Shown: one piece after another, positions 1-7,485 of the stretch
Layout of the letters: the number at the start of each line of letters is the position of its first letter
Numbering within the stretch: position 1 is the stretch's first letter
Source: Bifidobacterium choloepi
GTDB lineage: Bacteria; Actinomycetota; Actinomycetes; Actinomycetales; Bifidobacteriaceae
NCBI RefSeq assembly: GCF_010667615.1
Contig: NZ_VYSG01000004.1
Coordinates: forward strand, 1-64,000
Length of the DNA: 64,000 nucleotides
Direction: 5' to 3'
Notes under the pieces: model-generated
Told to the model about the DNA's origin: nothing
Databases searched by the model: none
Seen by the model: the letters and a program-made list of their open reading frames with translations, nothing else
Position numbers and translations under genes: made by a program

Positions 1-44
1 CGAACTGGCAATCATTTGACTATAAAGAAGTAGTACAGTACACG

Positions 45-60
45 CTCTTGAGTTCTCAAA
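45..60 (-). promoter_or_regulatory. rRNA-leader-like antitermination (boxA-region) motif
   Basis: Read on the minus strand this segment gives TTTGAGAACTCAAGAG, followed by a GTGT run. That closely resembles the conserved TTTGAGAACTCAA stretch of actinobacterial rRNA leaders and spacers. It lies about 70-85 nt downstream of a credible minus-strand promoter, with the transcript running off the left edge. I infer an rRNA operon beyond coordinate 1. No rRNA gene sequence is visible in the window. Confidence 0.5.
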
Positions 61-130
61 CCACCACCACGCGCAAGGCCAAAACCGGCCGGAGAAGCAC
101 TCCGGGGCGGCCGTGCGGCAGCAAGAGAAG

Positions 131-159
131 AATTTACACCGCTTCCGCGATCCGCGCAA
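131..159 (-). promoter_or_regulatory. Candidate sigma70-type promoter of a leftward (probably rRNA) transcript
   Basis: On the minus strand there is a -35 hexamer TTGCGC (154-159), a 17-bp spacer and a -10 hexamer TAAATT (131-136). The rRNA-leader-like motif at 45-60 follows downstream, and no coding sequence intervenes. Spacing is ideal, while the hexamers are imperfect. Confidence 0.45.
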
Positions 160-340
160 CCGGACGGCCGCCATCCCAGTCGTTCCAACACCTGTACGGC
201 GTGTCGCACAAGGCAAAAACCATGCCCCAGGACGCACGAAAACGGCCCGCAGGCGGCCGGAAACCGTTCCCTCCGGCGTTTCGGGGGCGTCGTCGCCGTT
301 CGCCGCGTAGAAAGGCAGCGACGTTCCGTCCGGTTCCGGC

Positions 341-422
341 GCGCACTCGCCGCTGCGCGGCGTCGTGAGGACTCCCCCGCTTCGCGGCTTCGCCGCTCGG
401 CGACTCCCTCCGAGGAGGGAGC
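341..422. repeat. Intergenic palindromic repeat, family B (partial copy)
   Basis: This GC-rich block contains GCGCACTCGCCGCTGCGCGG, GCTTCGCGGCTTCGCCGC and a terminal GACTCCCTCCGAGGAGGGAG palindrome. The same modules recur at 42283-42371 and 46185-46372. It looks like a partial member of a dispersed non-coding repeat family. Together with the leader motif, promoter and terminator it accounts for the gene-less 1-504 interval. I see nothing recognisable between 160 and 340. Confidence 0.6.
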
Positions 423-438
423 ATGGCCGAATCAGGTA

Positions 439-472
439 CGCGAAAGCCGCGGATTGCCCCGCGGCTTTCGCG
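439..472. terminator. Hairpin downstream of glf
   Basis: CGCGAAAGCCGCGG (439-452) pairs perfectly with CCGCGGCTTTCGCG (459-472) around a 6-nt loop. It lies about 30 nt past the glf stop codon. There is no clear U-tract on either side, so it may act as a 3'-end stabiliser or an imperfect terminator. Confidence 0.55.
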
Positions 473-504
473 ACCGGTCAGACCGGCATGAATCGTTCAG
501 ATTC

Positions 505-1686
505 TCACTTCTTGAGCAGCGGCTCGACCTGCTCCTCGTAGGCGGTCAGGGCCGTGTCGATGACGTTGTGCATGTCGTAGTACTTGTAGGTGCCGAGGCG
601 ACCGCCGAAGACGACCTTCGGCTCGGCCGCCGCACGCTCGGCGTACTTCGCGTACAGTTCCTTGTCTTCCTCGGTGTTGATCGGGTAGTACGGCTCGTCG
701 TCGCGCGTGGCGAAGCGGGAGTACTCTTCCCAGACGACGGTCTTGTCCGGGTTCTGCTGGGCGGCGCGTTCCGGGTTGAAGTTCTTGAACTCGATGGCGC
801 GGGTGTACGGGACGTCGGCGTCGGAGAAGTTCATGACCGGGCAGCCGAAGTGGTCGCCCTCGTCGTAGCGGACTTCCTTGAAGTCGACAGTGCGCCACTT
901 GAGGTCGCCGAGCTCGTAGTCGAAGTAGCGGTCGACCGGGCCGGTGTAGACGACCGGAACGCCGGCGGCGAGCAGCGCCTTCTTGTTGAACGGCTGCGAC
1001 TCGTCGAAGAAGTCGGTGTTCAGCGAGACGTGGATGCGCGGATCGTCGATCATCTTCTCGAACCAGGCGGTGTAGCCGTTGGTCGGCAGGCCTTCCCAGG
1101 TGTCCTTGAAGTAGCGGTTGTCGTAGTTGTAGCGCACCGGCAGGCGGTTGATGATGCTGGCCGGCAGCTCGCTCGGGTCGGTCTGCCACTGCTTGGCGGT
1201 GTAGTTCTTGATGAACGCCTCGTACAGCGGGCGGCCGATCAGCTGGATGCCCTTGTCGTTGAGGTTCTGCGGATCGGTGCCGGCGAGCTCGCCCGCCTGC
1301 TCCTCGATCAGCGCCTTCGCCTCGGCCGGCGTGTAGTGCGCGCGGAAGAACTGGTTGATCGTGCCGAGGTTCGTCGGCAGCGGGTAGACCTCGCCGTCGT
1401 GCGTGGCGTAGACGCGGTGGACGTAGTCGGTGAACGACGTGAAGCGGTTGACGTAGTCCCACACGCGCTTGTTCGACGTGTGGAAGAGGTGGGCGCCGTA
1501 CTTGTGGATTTCGGCGCCGGTTTCCGGATCCATGTAGGAGTAGGCGTTGCCGCCGATGTGGTCGCGGATGTCGATGATCTCGACGTTGACGCCGAGCTTC
1601 TCGACGGCCTGCTGGGCGACGGTCAGGCCAAACAGGCCGGCGCCGACGATGACGAGATCAGGGTACTGAGTCTCTTCAGCTGCCAT
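505..1686 (-). CDS. glf: UDP-galactopyranose mutase
   Basis: This flavoenzyme converts UDP-galactopyranose to UDP-galactofuranose, the donor for galactofuranosyl transferases. The 393-residue product is normal length for bacterial Glf. It opens with a Rossmann FAD-binding motif (VIVGAGLFG, residues 12-20), then the Glf hallmarks GGNAYSY, GAHLFHTS and, near the C-terminus, GRLGTYKYYDMH. A longer reading frame extends upstream. I chose the ATG at 1686 because AAAGGACA sits about 9 nt before it and FAD-binding proteins start just ahead of this strand. It is divergent from the GT2 gene that follows. The presence of several GlfT-like genes within 25 kb shows the product is used locally. Function is confident. 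Confidence 0.97.
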   Translation of the reverse strand: MAAEETQYPDLVIVGAGLFGLTVAQQAVEKLGVNVEIIDIRDHIGGNAYSYMDPETGAEIHKYGAHLFHTSNKRVWDYVNRFTSFTDYVHRVYATHDGEVYPLPTNLGTINQFFRAHYTPAEAKALIEEQAGELAGTDPQNLNDKGIQLIGRPLYEAFIKNYTAKQWQTDPSELPASIINRLPVRYNYDNRYFKDTWEGLPTNGYTAWFEKMIDDPRIHVSLNTDFFDESQPFNKKALLAAGVPVVYTGPVDRYFDYELGDLKWRTVDFKEVRYDEGDHFGCPVMNFSDADVPYTRAIEFKNFNPERAAQQNPDKTVVWEEYSRFATRDDEPYYPINTEEDKELYAKYAERAAAEPKVVFGGRLGTYKYYDMHNVIDTALTAYEEQVEPLLKK

Positions 1687-1898
1687 TTTTCGGGTGTCCT
1701 TTCGTTGGTTCTCGGAAACTAGCCGAACGTCGGTCGTCTTGCCGATATTGAACGATTCCTGCGCCCACAGCCCGTCCGACCGCACATAGTTGCTGTTCAG
1801 TCTAGCCGTCCGGCACTACGAGTCGCGACGAAACCGACGATCTTTGCGGAAACTGCGCCTCTTTGCGACATCAAGAGAAAAGAACGGCTGGGTTTACG

Positions 1899-3005
1899 AT
1901 GGAGAACGTGAGCGACACGGAAGTACTGGACAGGCAAGGGGTACCGCGATTCTCGCTGCTGATGAGCGTCTACGCGGGCAACGACATCGCGCAGTTCGAG
2001 CGCGCGGTGCAATCGGGCACGATCGAGCAGACATTGCCGCCGGACCAGGTCGTCATCGTCCGCGACGGACCGGTGTCGATCGACGTCCAGCGGTTCCTCG
2101 ACACGTTGCAGCAGACAATCGACGTCTGGTTCTCGATCGCCGACCCGGCCGTCAGCGCGCCGAAGGTCACCGTCGTCACGCTCGAGCGCAACGACGGACT
2201 GGCGCACGCGCTCAACGAGGGACTGAAGCACTGCGACTACGACATCGTCGCTCGCGCCGACGCCGACGACATCTCGCTGCCGGAGCGCTTCGCGAAGACG
2301 ATCGTGCACTTCGCCGACCGCCCGTCGGCCGGCTCGCACCGGCGCAAGGACGCCACCGGCCGCGTCGACGTGCTCGGCAGCGCCATCCAGGAGTTCACGG
2401 AAATCGACACTCGCCACCGTGCCGCCGACGGCAAGAATTCGAACGATCCGCACGATTCGGCCGGCAACGCTCCGGCGGACGGATCGTCCAATGCCCCGGC
2501 GCGACCGCACGAGCGGCGCACGCTCGACAACGACTATGGCCGCAGGAAGCTCGGGCAGGTGCGGCTGCTGCCGGCGGAGGGCGAGGAGCTGCGGCGGTAC
2601 GCGAGGATGCAGTCGCCGGTGCACCATCCGAGCGTCGTGTTCCGCAAGTCCGCCGTGCTCGCCGCCGGCGGCTACCCCGAGGACGCCGGACGCTTCGAGG
2701 ACTATCTGCTGTGGGCGCGCATGATGGTCGGCGGCGCCGTCTTCATGAACGTGCCGGAGCCGCTCGTGCTCTACCGCGCCGACGATGGCGCGTTCGAGCG
2801 GCGCGGCGGCGGCCAGATGTTCCGCGACGAGTGGCGGCTGCAGCGGCAGTTCCGCCGCGAGGGCTTCACGACCGCCTGGCAGTTCTGGCGCAATGTCGGC
2901 ACGCGGGCCGTCTACCGGCTCGTCCCCACGTCGGTGCGCGAGAAGGCCTACCACCTGCTCGTCGCCCGGCGCAACCAGGGCGTGCAGAAGCAGCGGAAGC
3001 ACTAG
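1899..3005 (+). CDS. Glycosyltransferase family 2 (AmsE/rhamnosyltransferase-like)
   Basis: The product is a cytoplasmic GT2 enzyme of about 368 residues. The GT-A fold is recognisable from FSLLMSVYAGND at the N-terminus, NDGLAHALNEGL, and the metal-binding acidic cluster ARADADDIS, followed by HHPSVVFRKS and FEDYLLWARM in the acceptor half. Between these halves lies a hydrophilic, low-complexity insertion rich in Asp, Asn, Ser and His. The ATG at 1899 is preferred over an upstream TTG because the domain begins about 20 residues later. No strong ribosome-binding site is visible. Sugar specificity cannot be read from the sequence. The context suggests assembly of the galactofuranose-containing surface polymer. 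Confidence 0.85.
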   Translation: MENVSDTEVLDRQGVPRFSLLMSVYAGNDIAQFERAVQSGTIEQTLPPDQVVIVRDGPVSIDVQRFLDTLQQTIDVWFSIADPAVSAPKVTVVTLERNDGLAHALNEGLKHCDYDIVARADADDISLPERFAKTIVHFADRPSAGSHRRKDATGRVDVLGSAIQEFTEIDTRHRAADGKNSNDPHDSAGNAPADGSSNAPARPHERRTLDNDYGRRKLGQVRLLPAEGEELRRYARMQSPVHHPSVVFRKSAVLAAGGYPEDAGRFEDYLLWARMMVGGAVFMNVPEPLVLYRADDGAFERRGGGQMFRDEWRLQRQFRREGFTTAWQFWRNVGTRAVYRLVPTSVREKAYHLLVARRNQGVQKQRKH

Positions 3006-3010
3006 GCCGA

Positions 3011-4018
3011 CTATCGCCGGGCGAGGGCTTCCAGGGCGGATTCGATTTCGGGGGTGTCGTCGAAGATTTCCAGGTTGGATTCGGGGCGGGTGCGCCAGCC
3101 GTCGTGCCAGCCGCGGACCAGGCAGTCGAGGAGCTGGCGGCGGTCGGAGCCGTGGACGAATGTCAGGATCCAGCGGCGGACGGTCTTGAGGACGAACTCG
3201 GCGAACTCGACCGGGAAGAAGATGTCGCGGGAGAATCGTGCCATCCAGATCTTGTTGCGCACCTCGTTGTAGAACCGGGGACCCGGATCGGCGTCGGAGG
3301 AACCGAAGACCTTCGTCTTGTGCACGACCTCGCTCGTCGGCACGTAGTAGCCCAGGCCGCGCTTGAGCAGGCCGGTCGTGAACTCGAAGTCGTCGTTCCA
3401 CAGGAAGTAGGCGGCGCGCGGCAGGCGCTTGGTGCCGATGACGGCGCCGGCGTTGATCAGGCAGGAGACGAACGACAGCGAGCGCACCTGGTACGAATCG
3501 GGCACGCCGACGATGGCCGCCGGACCCTTGCGCACGAACGTGCGCGGGCGCGGCTTGTTCATCAGGTGTTCGCGGCCGTCGGTCCACAGTGCCTTCGAGC
3601 CGAGGACGGTCGGCAGCATCTCGGTGTCGCCTACGCAGGCGGCGACGGCGTGCAGCAGCCTGGCCAGCGCGTCCGGCGTGGGAATCGTGTCGTCGTCCAT
3701 CACCCACAGGTAGTGCGGAGTGTCATCGGTGTCGGCGCCCTCCGGCGTGTAGTCGAGCAGCAGCGGGCGAACGGCTTCGGCGAGGCCGGCGCAGAAGCCG
3801 CCGGCGCCGCCGACGTTGCGGTGCAGCTGGACGATTTCGGGATGCAGCGCGTGGGCGCGGGCGACGGCGACGGCGTTGTCGGTGCTCGCGTTGTCGACGA
3901 CGATGACCCGGTCCGGCCGGCGGGTCTGCGCGAGCAGCCCGCCGAGACACTCCCCCAGCAGCTCCTGCCGGTTGTACGACACGACGACGGCGGTAACTTG
4001 GAAACGCATGGTTGCCAT
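3011..4018 (-). CDS. GT2 glycosyltransferase, GlfT1-like galactofuranosyltransferase
   Basis: The 335-residue protein has a GT2 domain with TAVVVSYNRQ, VVDNASTDN, RNVGGAGGFCAG and the metal-binding triad VMDDDT (Asp 108-110). Later it has WNDDFEFTTGLLKRG and a conserved VVHKTK block. The GGAGGF and WNDDFEF motifs resemble actinobacterial GlfT1 and related rhamnosyl/galactofuranosyl transferases, which start galactan chains on a lipid carrier. Its stop lies 5 bp from the stop of the convergent GT2 gene. The start is uncertain: the ATG at 4018 and a second at 4009 both fit, and neither has a clear Shine-Dalgarno, so a leaderless message is possible. Confidence 0.82.
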   Translation of the reverse strand: MATMRFQVTAVVVSYNRQELLGECLGGLLAQTRRPDRVIVVDNASTDNAVAVARAHALHPEIVQLHRNVGGAGGFCAGLAEAVRPLLLDYTPEGADTDDTPHYLWVMDDDTIPTPDALARLLHAVAACVGDTEMLPTVLGSKALWTDGREHLMNKPRPRTFVRKGPAAIVGVPDSYQVRSLSFVSCLINAGAVIGTKRLPRAAYFLWNDDFEFTTGLLKRGLGYYVPTSEVVHKTKVFGSSDADPGPRFYNEVRNKIWMARFSRDIFFPVEFAEFVLKTVRRWILTFVHGSDRRQLLDCLVRGWHDGWRTRPESNLEIFDDTPEIESALEALARR

Positions 4019-4126
4019 TATAAACAATCGGCCGTCGGCGGCGCCGGCGCGCGGCCGCAAATGGCGCCGCCGTTGCGCCCTGAGAAGGGTTTTGTCGTCC
4101 CGTTCGCTGATTAGATTAGTCTTTTA

Positions 4127-4132
4127 TTGACA
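4127..4132 (+). promoter_or_regulatory. Candidate -35 element (TTGACA) before the LTA-synthase-like gene
   Basis: A consensus TTGACA occurs in the AT-richer patch of the 221-bp divergent region. The -10 hexamer at 17-bp spacing (TGTCTT) is poor, so the assignment is tentative. Confidence 0.25.
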
Positions 4133-4239
4133 TTTCCAGGACTTCCGTCTGTCTTGGCACGGCGGACCTGACTAGCCGACGCCCCCCGTCCGCGGTTCCG
4201 CCGGCCTCGCCAGAGTTATATGAAGGAAGAAGTGAATTC

Positions 4240-7200
4240 ATGCGTAGTGGCGAACATTCCAGTCCAGACAGCGTCGACAAGCAGAACGATTCCTCCGCGG
4301 AGCCCACGCCCGAGCTCGCGTCGCAGGACATGCCGACGCCGGAGCAGCAGCGCACGCAGGACACGCTGAACGCCGACGGCGAGGCCGCCGTGGCGGCCGC
4401 GGGCCAGCCGGACGCCGATCTCGACGACGCGATCGCGAAGAACGAGCGCACGGCGGTCGTCGAGGAAGAATCGTCCAGGAACGACGTCGAGAACCTCGAC
4501 GCTGTCGCCGACGCCGTGCAGCCGAACGAGTACGCCGGCGAGCATAACGATCCGGCGACCGGCGCGCAGGTCGAGACCGAGCTGATCGACGACCGTCGCA
4601 CCGTCGAGGCCGCCAACGAGGGCGAACATGCGCCGAAGATCGACGAGACGGCCGCGATGTCGGGCGGCGACGTGCCGCCGAACGCCGACGAGTTCGGCGT
4701 CACCCGCGACCTCAACACCGGCTCGACCGGCGAGGAACTCGACAGCGTCATCTACGGCGAGGGCGAGGGCACGAACAAGATCGAGGCCGCCGAGGACAAC
4801 CATCCGCAGTACACGCCGGCGGGGCTGGAAGTGCCGCCGTTCTACGCGAGCGGTAACGAGGGCCACGACGGTTCCAGCCGCGCGGGCTCCGGCGCCGGCG
4901 CCGGCGAGGAGACGAACCTGCCGGACGGCGCTCCGGACGGCACGGCCGACGGCCAGCCGGACGGCGACTATCCGCCGCACGGGCGATCGTCGGTGGCCGA
5001 GAAGGCGCTGGACGGGGACATCGAGCCGACCAATGATTCCGGCAACGGCATCGAGGAAGGACAGACCGCCAGCGGCGACCACCTCCCTTTTCCGCAAGCG
5101 ACTGCTGAGGACGAAGCCGTAACAGCAGCCGCGATGAATCGCAATGAGAGTGAAGAGATGAATCCTATCGAGAGCAATACGCATGACCCGGTGCCGGCTC
5201 AAGCCGACGCGGCCACGGACGGACCGGAAAAACATACGGCATCCGATCCGTCCGAGCTGTCCGGTCATGACGACGCATCTCACGAGAAGCGTCAAAAGCG
5301 AAGGGGACGCCGTGCTGACGTCTCCAAGGAGAAGAAAGTAGGGCCTGTCCGGCGACGCTGGCGGGCCTTCAAGGAAACCAGGTTCTACCGCATCTGGGAC
5401 AAGCGCATCAAGTTCTCCTATGCGTTCTACGCCATCGCAGCATTTGTCGTCATCGAATGCATGAACATGATGCAGTTGTGGAGTGTCGACAACAATGCCC
5501 AGTATGACGCGTCGCTTGGCAAGAACCTGATGCGTCAGGTCTTCAACTCGGAACGCCTTGACATTGCATCCAATAAGGCGTGGATGAATTTCATCGCTCT
5601 GACGTTGATCTTCCTCGTCATCCTGTTCATCATCAACCGGTTCTGGGTGGCGACGGCCATATTCGGCACCATCATGATCATCTTTGCCGTGGCCAACAAG
5701 ATCAAGATCGGCGTGCGCGGCGAAGTCATTCTGCCGTCCGACCTCAACTTCCTATCAGCCGGCAATGGCGGCGAATTAGTCTCCTTCGTCCCGGAAAGCC
5801 AGAAAATTCTGGTCAGCAGGGCCATACTGCTCGTCGTCGTGTTCATCATCATCTGCATTGCGCTGCAGTTCATTGACAAGCGTCGCACCTTTATCTGGTG
5901 CTCTTGGAAGCATCCAATCCGTAACGTCAAGAATATTGTCGGCACGTTCTTCCGCATTATTGCCGTTATCGTGAGCGTCGCCATGCTTATGACGTATGCC
6001 GCCGGTCTTGGCACGCCAAATTCCGCGGTATACAAATTCGTCCAGAACGAATTCGGATATACTCCGCGTCTGTGGGACACTCAGCTTGACGCCTCGAGCT
6101 CTGGCTCGCTGACGACGTTCCTGAGCCTGACGAAAGTCAATGCCATGGATGAGCCGGACGGCTATAGTGAATCCGCGATGAAAGAAATCCTCTCCAAGTA
6201 TGAGGATTCTGCCAACACGATGAACGAAAGCCGCGGGACTGAGCTGACAGACAGCACCGTCATCGCCGTGCTATCGGAATCGTTCTCCGATCCAAATCGC
6301 GTGCCGGGGATATCCTTCAGTGAAGATCCGATGCCATACATCCACCAATTGGAGACAGAGACTACCAGTGGACTCATGCTCTCGAGCGGCTACGGTGGCG
6401 GCACGGCCAATATCGAATTCCAGGAGTTGACTGGCCTGAGCATGGCCAACTTCGACGCTTCGTTGCTTACACCCTACCAGCAGCTGATTCCGAATCTGGA
6501 CAGCATCTATACGTTCAACCAGATGTGGAATGATGCCTGTGGTAGCGACAGCTGCTCCGTAGCCTATCATCCGTATTACGGCAGCTTCTACAACCGAATC
6601 TCTAACTACAAGAAGTTCGGATTCTCGGCATTCCATTCGCTCGATAGCGACGAACCAGTTACCCATCAGGACAAGATCGATAGGTCTACCACCGTCAGCG
6701 ACGAGGCGGCCTATGAGGATGTGCTCGACGAGGTAAAGGGCACTGACGAAAATCAGTTCGTCCAACTCATCACCATGCAGAACCACACGCCGTACGTTAA
6801 TCAATATGACAACAATCAGTTCATCGATGCCGACCAGTCCACCGATCTGACCGACGACGAGAGAACGCAGATTGACACCTACACCAAGGGAGTCAACTAC
6901 ACTGACGAGGCCACCGAAGAGTTCCTCGATGAACTCAACAGGCTCGACAAGCCAGTCACCGTCATCTTCTACGGCGACCACTTGCCTGGCATCTACTCGA
7001 CGGCGTATGCGGACTCCAACAACGAAGTAGCACTGCATGAAACTGACTACTTCATCTGGTCGAACGACGCCACATTAAAGCAGACGACGTTGAACAACCA
7101 GACCGGCGTCTACTCCTCGTCGAACTACTTCATGGCACAAGCCGCTGAGCACCTCAACGCGAAGGTCTCCCCGTACCTCGCCATGCTGACTCAGCTCCAC

Positions 7201-7422
7201 GAGGCCATTCCAGCGATGGCGCGTATTGCCGCCACTAATGGGGACTGGGCACCGGGCAACGCTATCACCATCCTCGACGCCCAAGGCAACGCCATCTCCG
7301 AGAGCTCGCTTTCGGATGAAGCCAAGGCGCTGCTCAAGGACTATCAGATGGTGCAGTATGACATGACAGTCGGCAAGAATTATCTCGAGGACACCGACTT
7401 CACGTCGCTACCGAGGAGTTGA
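4240..7422 (+). CDS. LTA-synthase-like phosphoglycerol transferase with a long acidic N-terminus
   Basis: This is a membrane-anchored sulfatase-fold enzyme of the MdoB/LtaS group (COG1368), expected to move phosphoglycerol onto a surface polymer outside the cell. The 1060 residues comprise an acidic disordered cytoplasmic part (1-350), a basic patch, about five membrane segments (roughly 390-610) and the extracellular catalytic domain. Visible active-site elements are VIAVLSESF (metal-binding Glu), GGGTANIEF with the nucleophilic Thr near residue 721, and FYGDHLPG with the metal-binding His near 913. GAAGGAAGA precedes the ATG at 4240. Family members are usually 600-700 residues, so the N-terminus is exceptional. 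Base composition changes near residue 287-350, suggesting a chimeric gene. Confidence 0.88.
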   Translation: MRSGEHSSPDSVDKQNDSSAEPTPELASQDMPTPEQQRTQDTLNADGEAAVAAAGQPDADLDDAIAKNERTAVVEEESSRNDVENLDAVADAVQPNEYAGEHNDPATGAQVETELIDDRRTVEAANEGEHAPKIDETAAMSGGDVPPNADEFGVTRDLNTGSTGEELDSVIYGEGEGTNKIEAAEDNHPQYTPAGLEVPPFYASGNEGHDGSSRAGSGAGAGEETNLPDGAPDGTADGQPDGDYPPHGRSSVAEKALDGDIEPTNDSGNGIEEGQTASGDHLPFPQATAEDEAVTAAAMNRNESEEMNPIESNTHDPVPAQADAATDGPEKHTASDPSELSGHDDASHEKRQKRRGRRADVSKEKKVGPVRRRWRAFKETRFYRIWDKRIKFSYAFYAIAAFVVIECMNMMQLWSVDNNAQYDASLGKNLMRQVFNSERLDIASNKAWMNFIALTLIFLVILFIINRFWVATAIFGTIMIIFAVANKIKIGVRGEVILPSDLNFLSAGNGGELVSFVPESQKILVSRAILLVVVFIIICIALQFIDKRRTFIWCSWKHPIRNVKNIVGTFFRIIAVIVSVAMLMTYAAGLGTPNSAVYKFVQNEFGYTPRLWDTQLDASSSGSLTTFLSLTKVNAMDEPDGYSESAMKEILSKYEDSANTMNESRGTELTDSTVIAVLSESFSDPNRVPGISFSEDPMPYIHQLETETTSGLMLSSGYGGGTANIEFQELTGLSMANFDASLLTPYQQLIPNLDSIYTFNQMWNDACGSDSCSVAYHPYYGSFYNRISNYKKFGFSAFHSLDSDEPVTHQDKIDRSTTVSDEAAYEDVLDEVKGTDENQFVQLITMQNHTPYVNQYDNNQFIDADQSTDLTDDERTQIDTYTKGVNYTDEATEEFLDELNRLDKPVTVIFYGDHLPGIYSTAYADSNNEVALHETDYFIWSNDATLKQTTLNNQTGVYSSSNYFMAQAAEHLNAKVSPYLAMLTQLHEAIPAMARIAATNGDWAPGNAITILDAQGNAISESSLSDEAKALLKDYQMVQYDMTVGKNYLEDTDFTSLPRS

Positions 7423-7433
7423 TCAACATTACG

Positions 7434-7475
7434 AGAGAGGGCCGATCAGTGTATTACCGACCGGCCCTCTCTTTT
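7434..7475 (+). terminator. Rho-independent terminator
   Basis: AGAGAGGGCCG (7434-7444) pairs with CGGCCCTCTCT (7462-7472), followed by a T-run on the plus strand. It sits 12 bp past the LTA-synthase-like gene and also separates it from the convergent membrane protein gene. Confidence 0.85.
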
Positions 7476-7485
7476 GTACAGGGAA

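Noticed and set aside
454-1722. Long plus-strand ORF opposite glf
   Set aside because: It is a third-position shadow of the GC-rich glf gene, with Val/Arg/Asp-biased composition and no family features.
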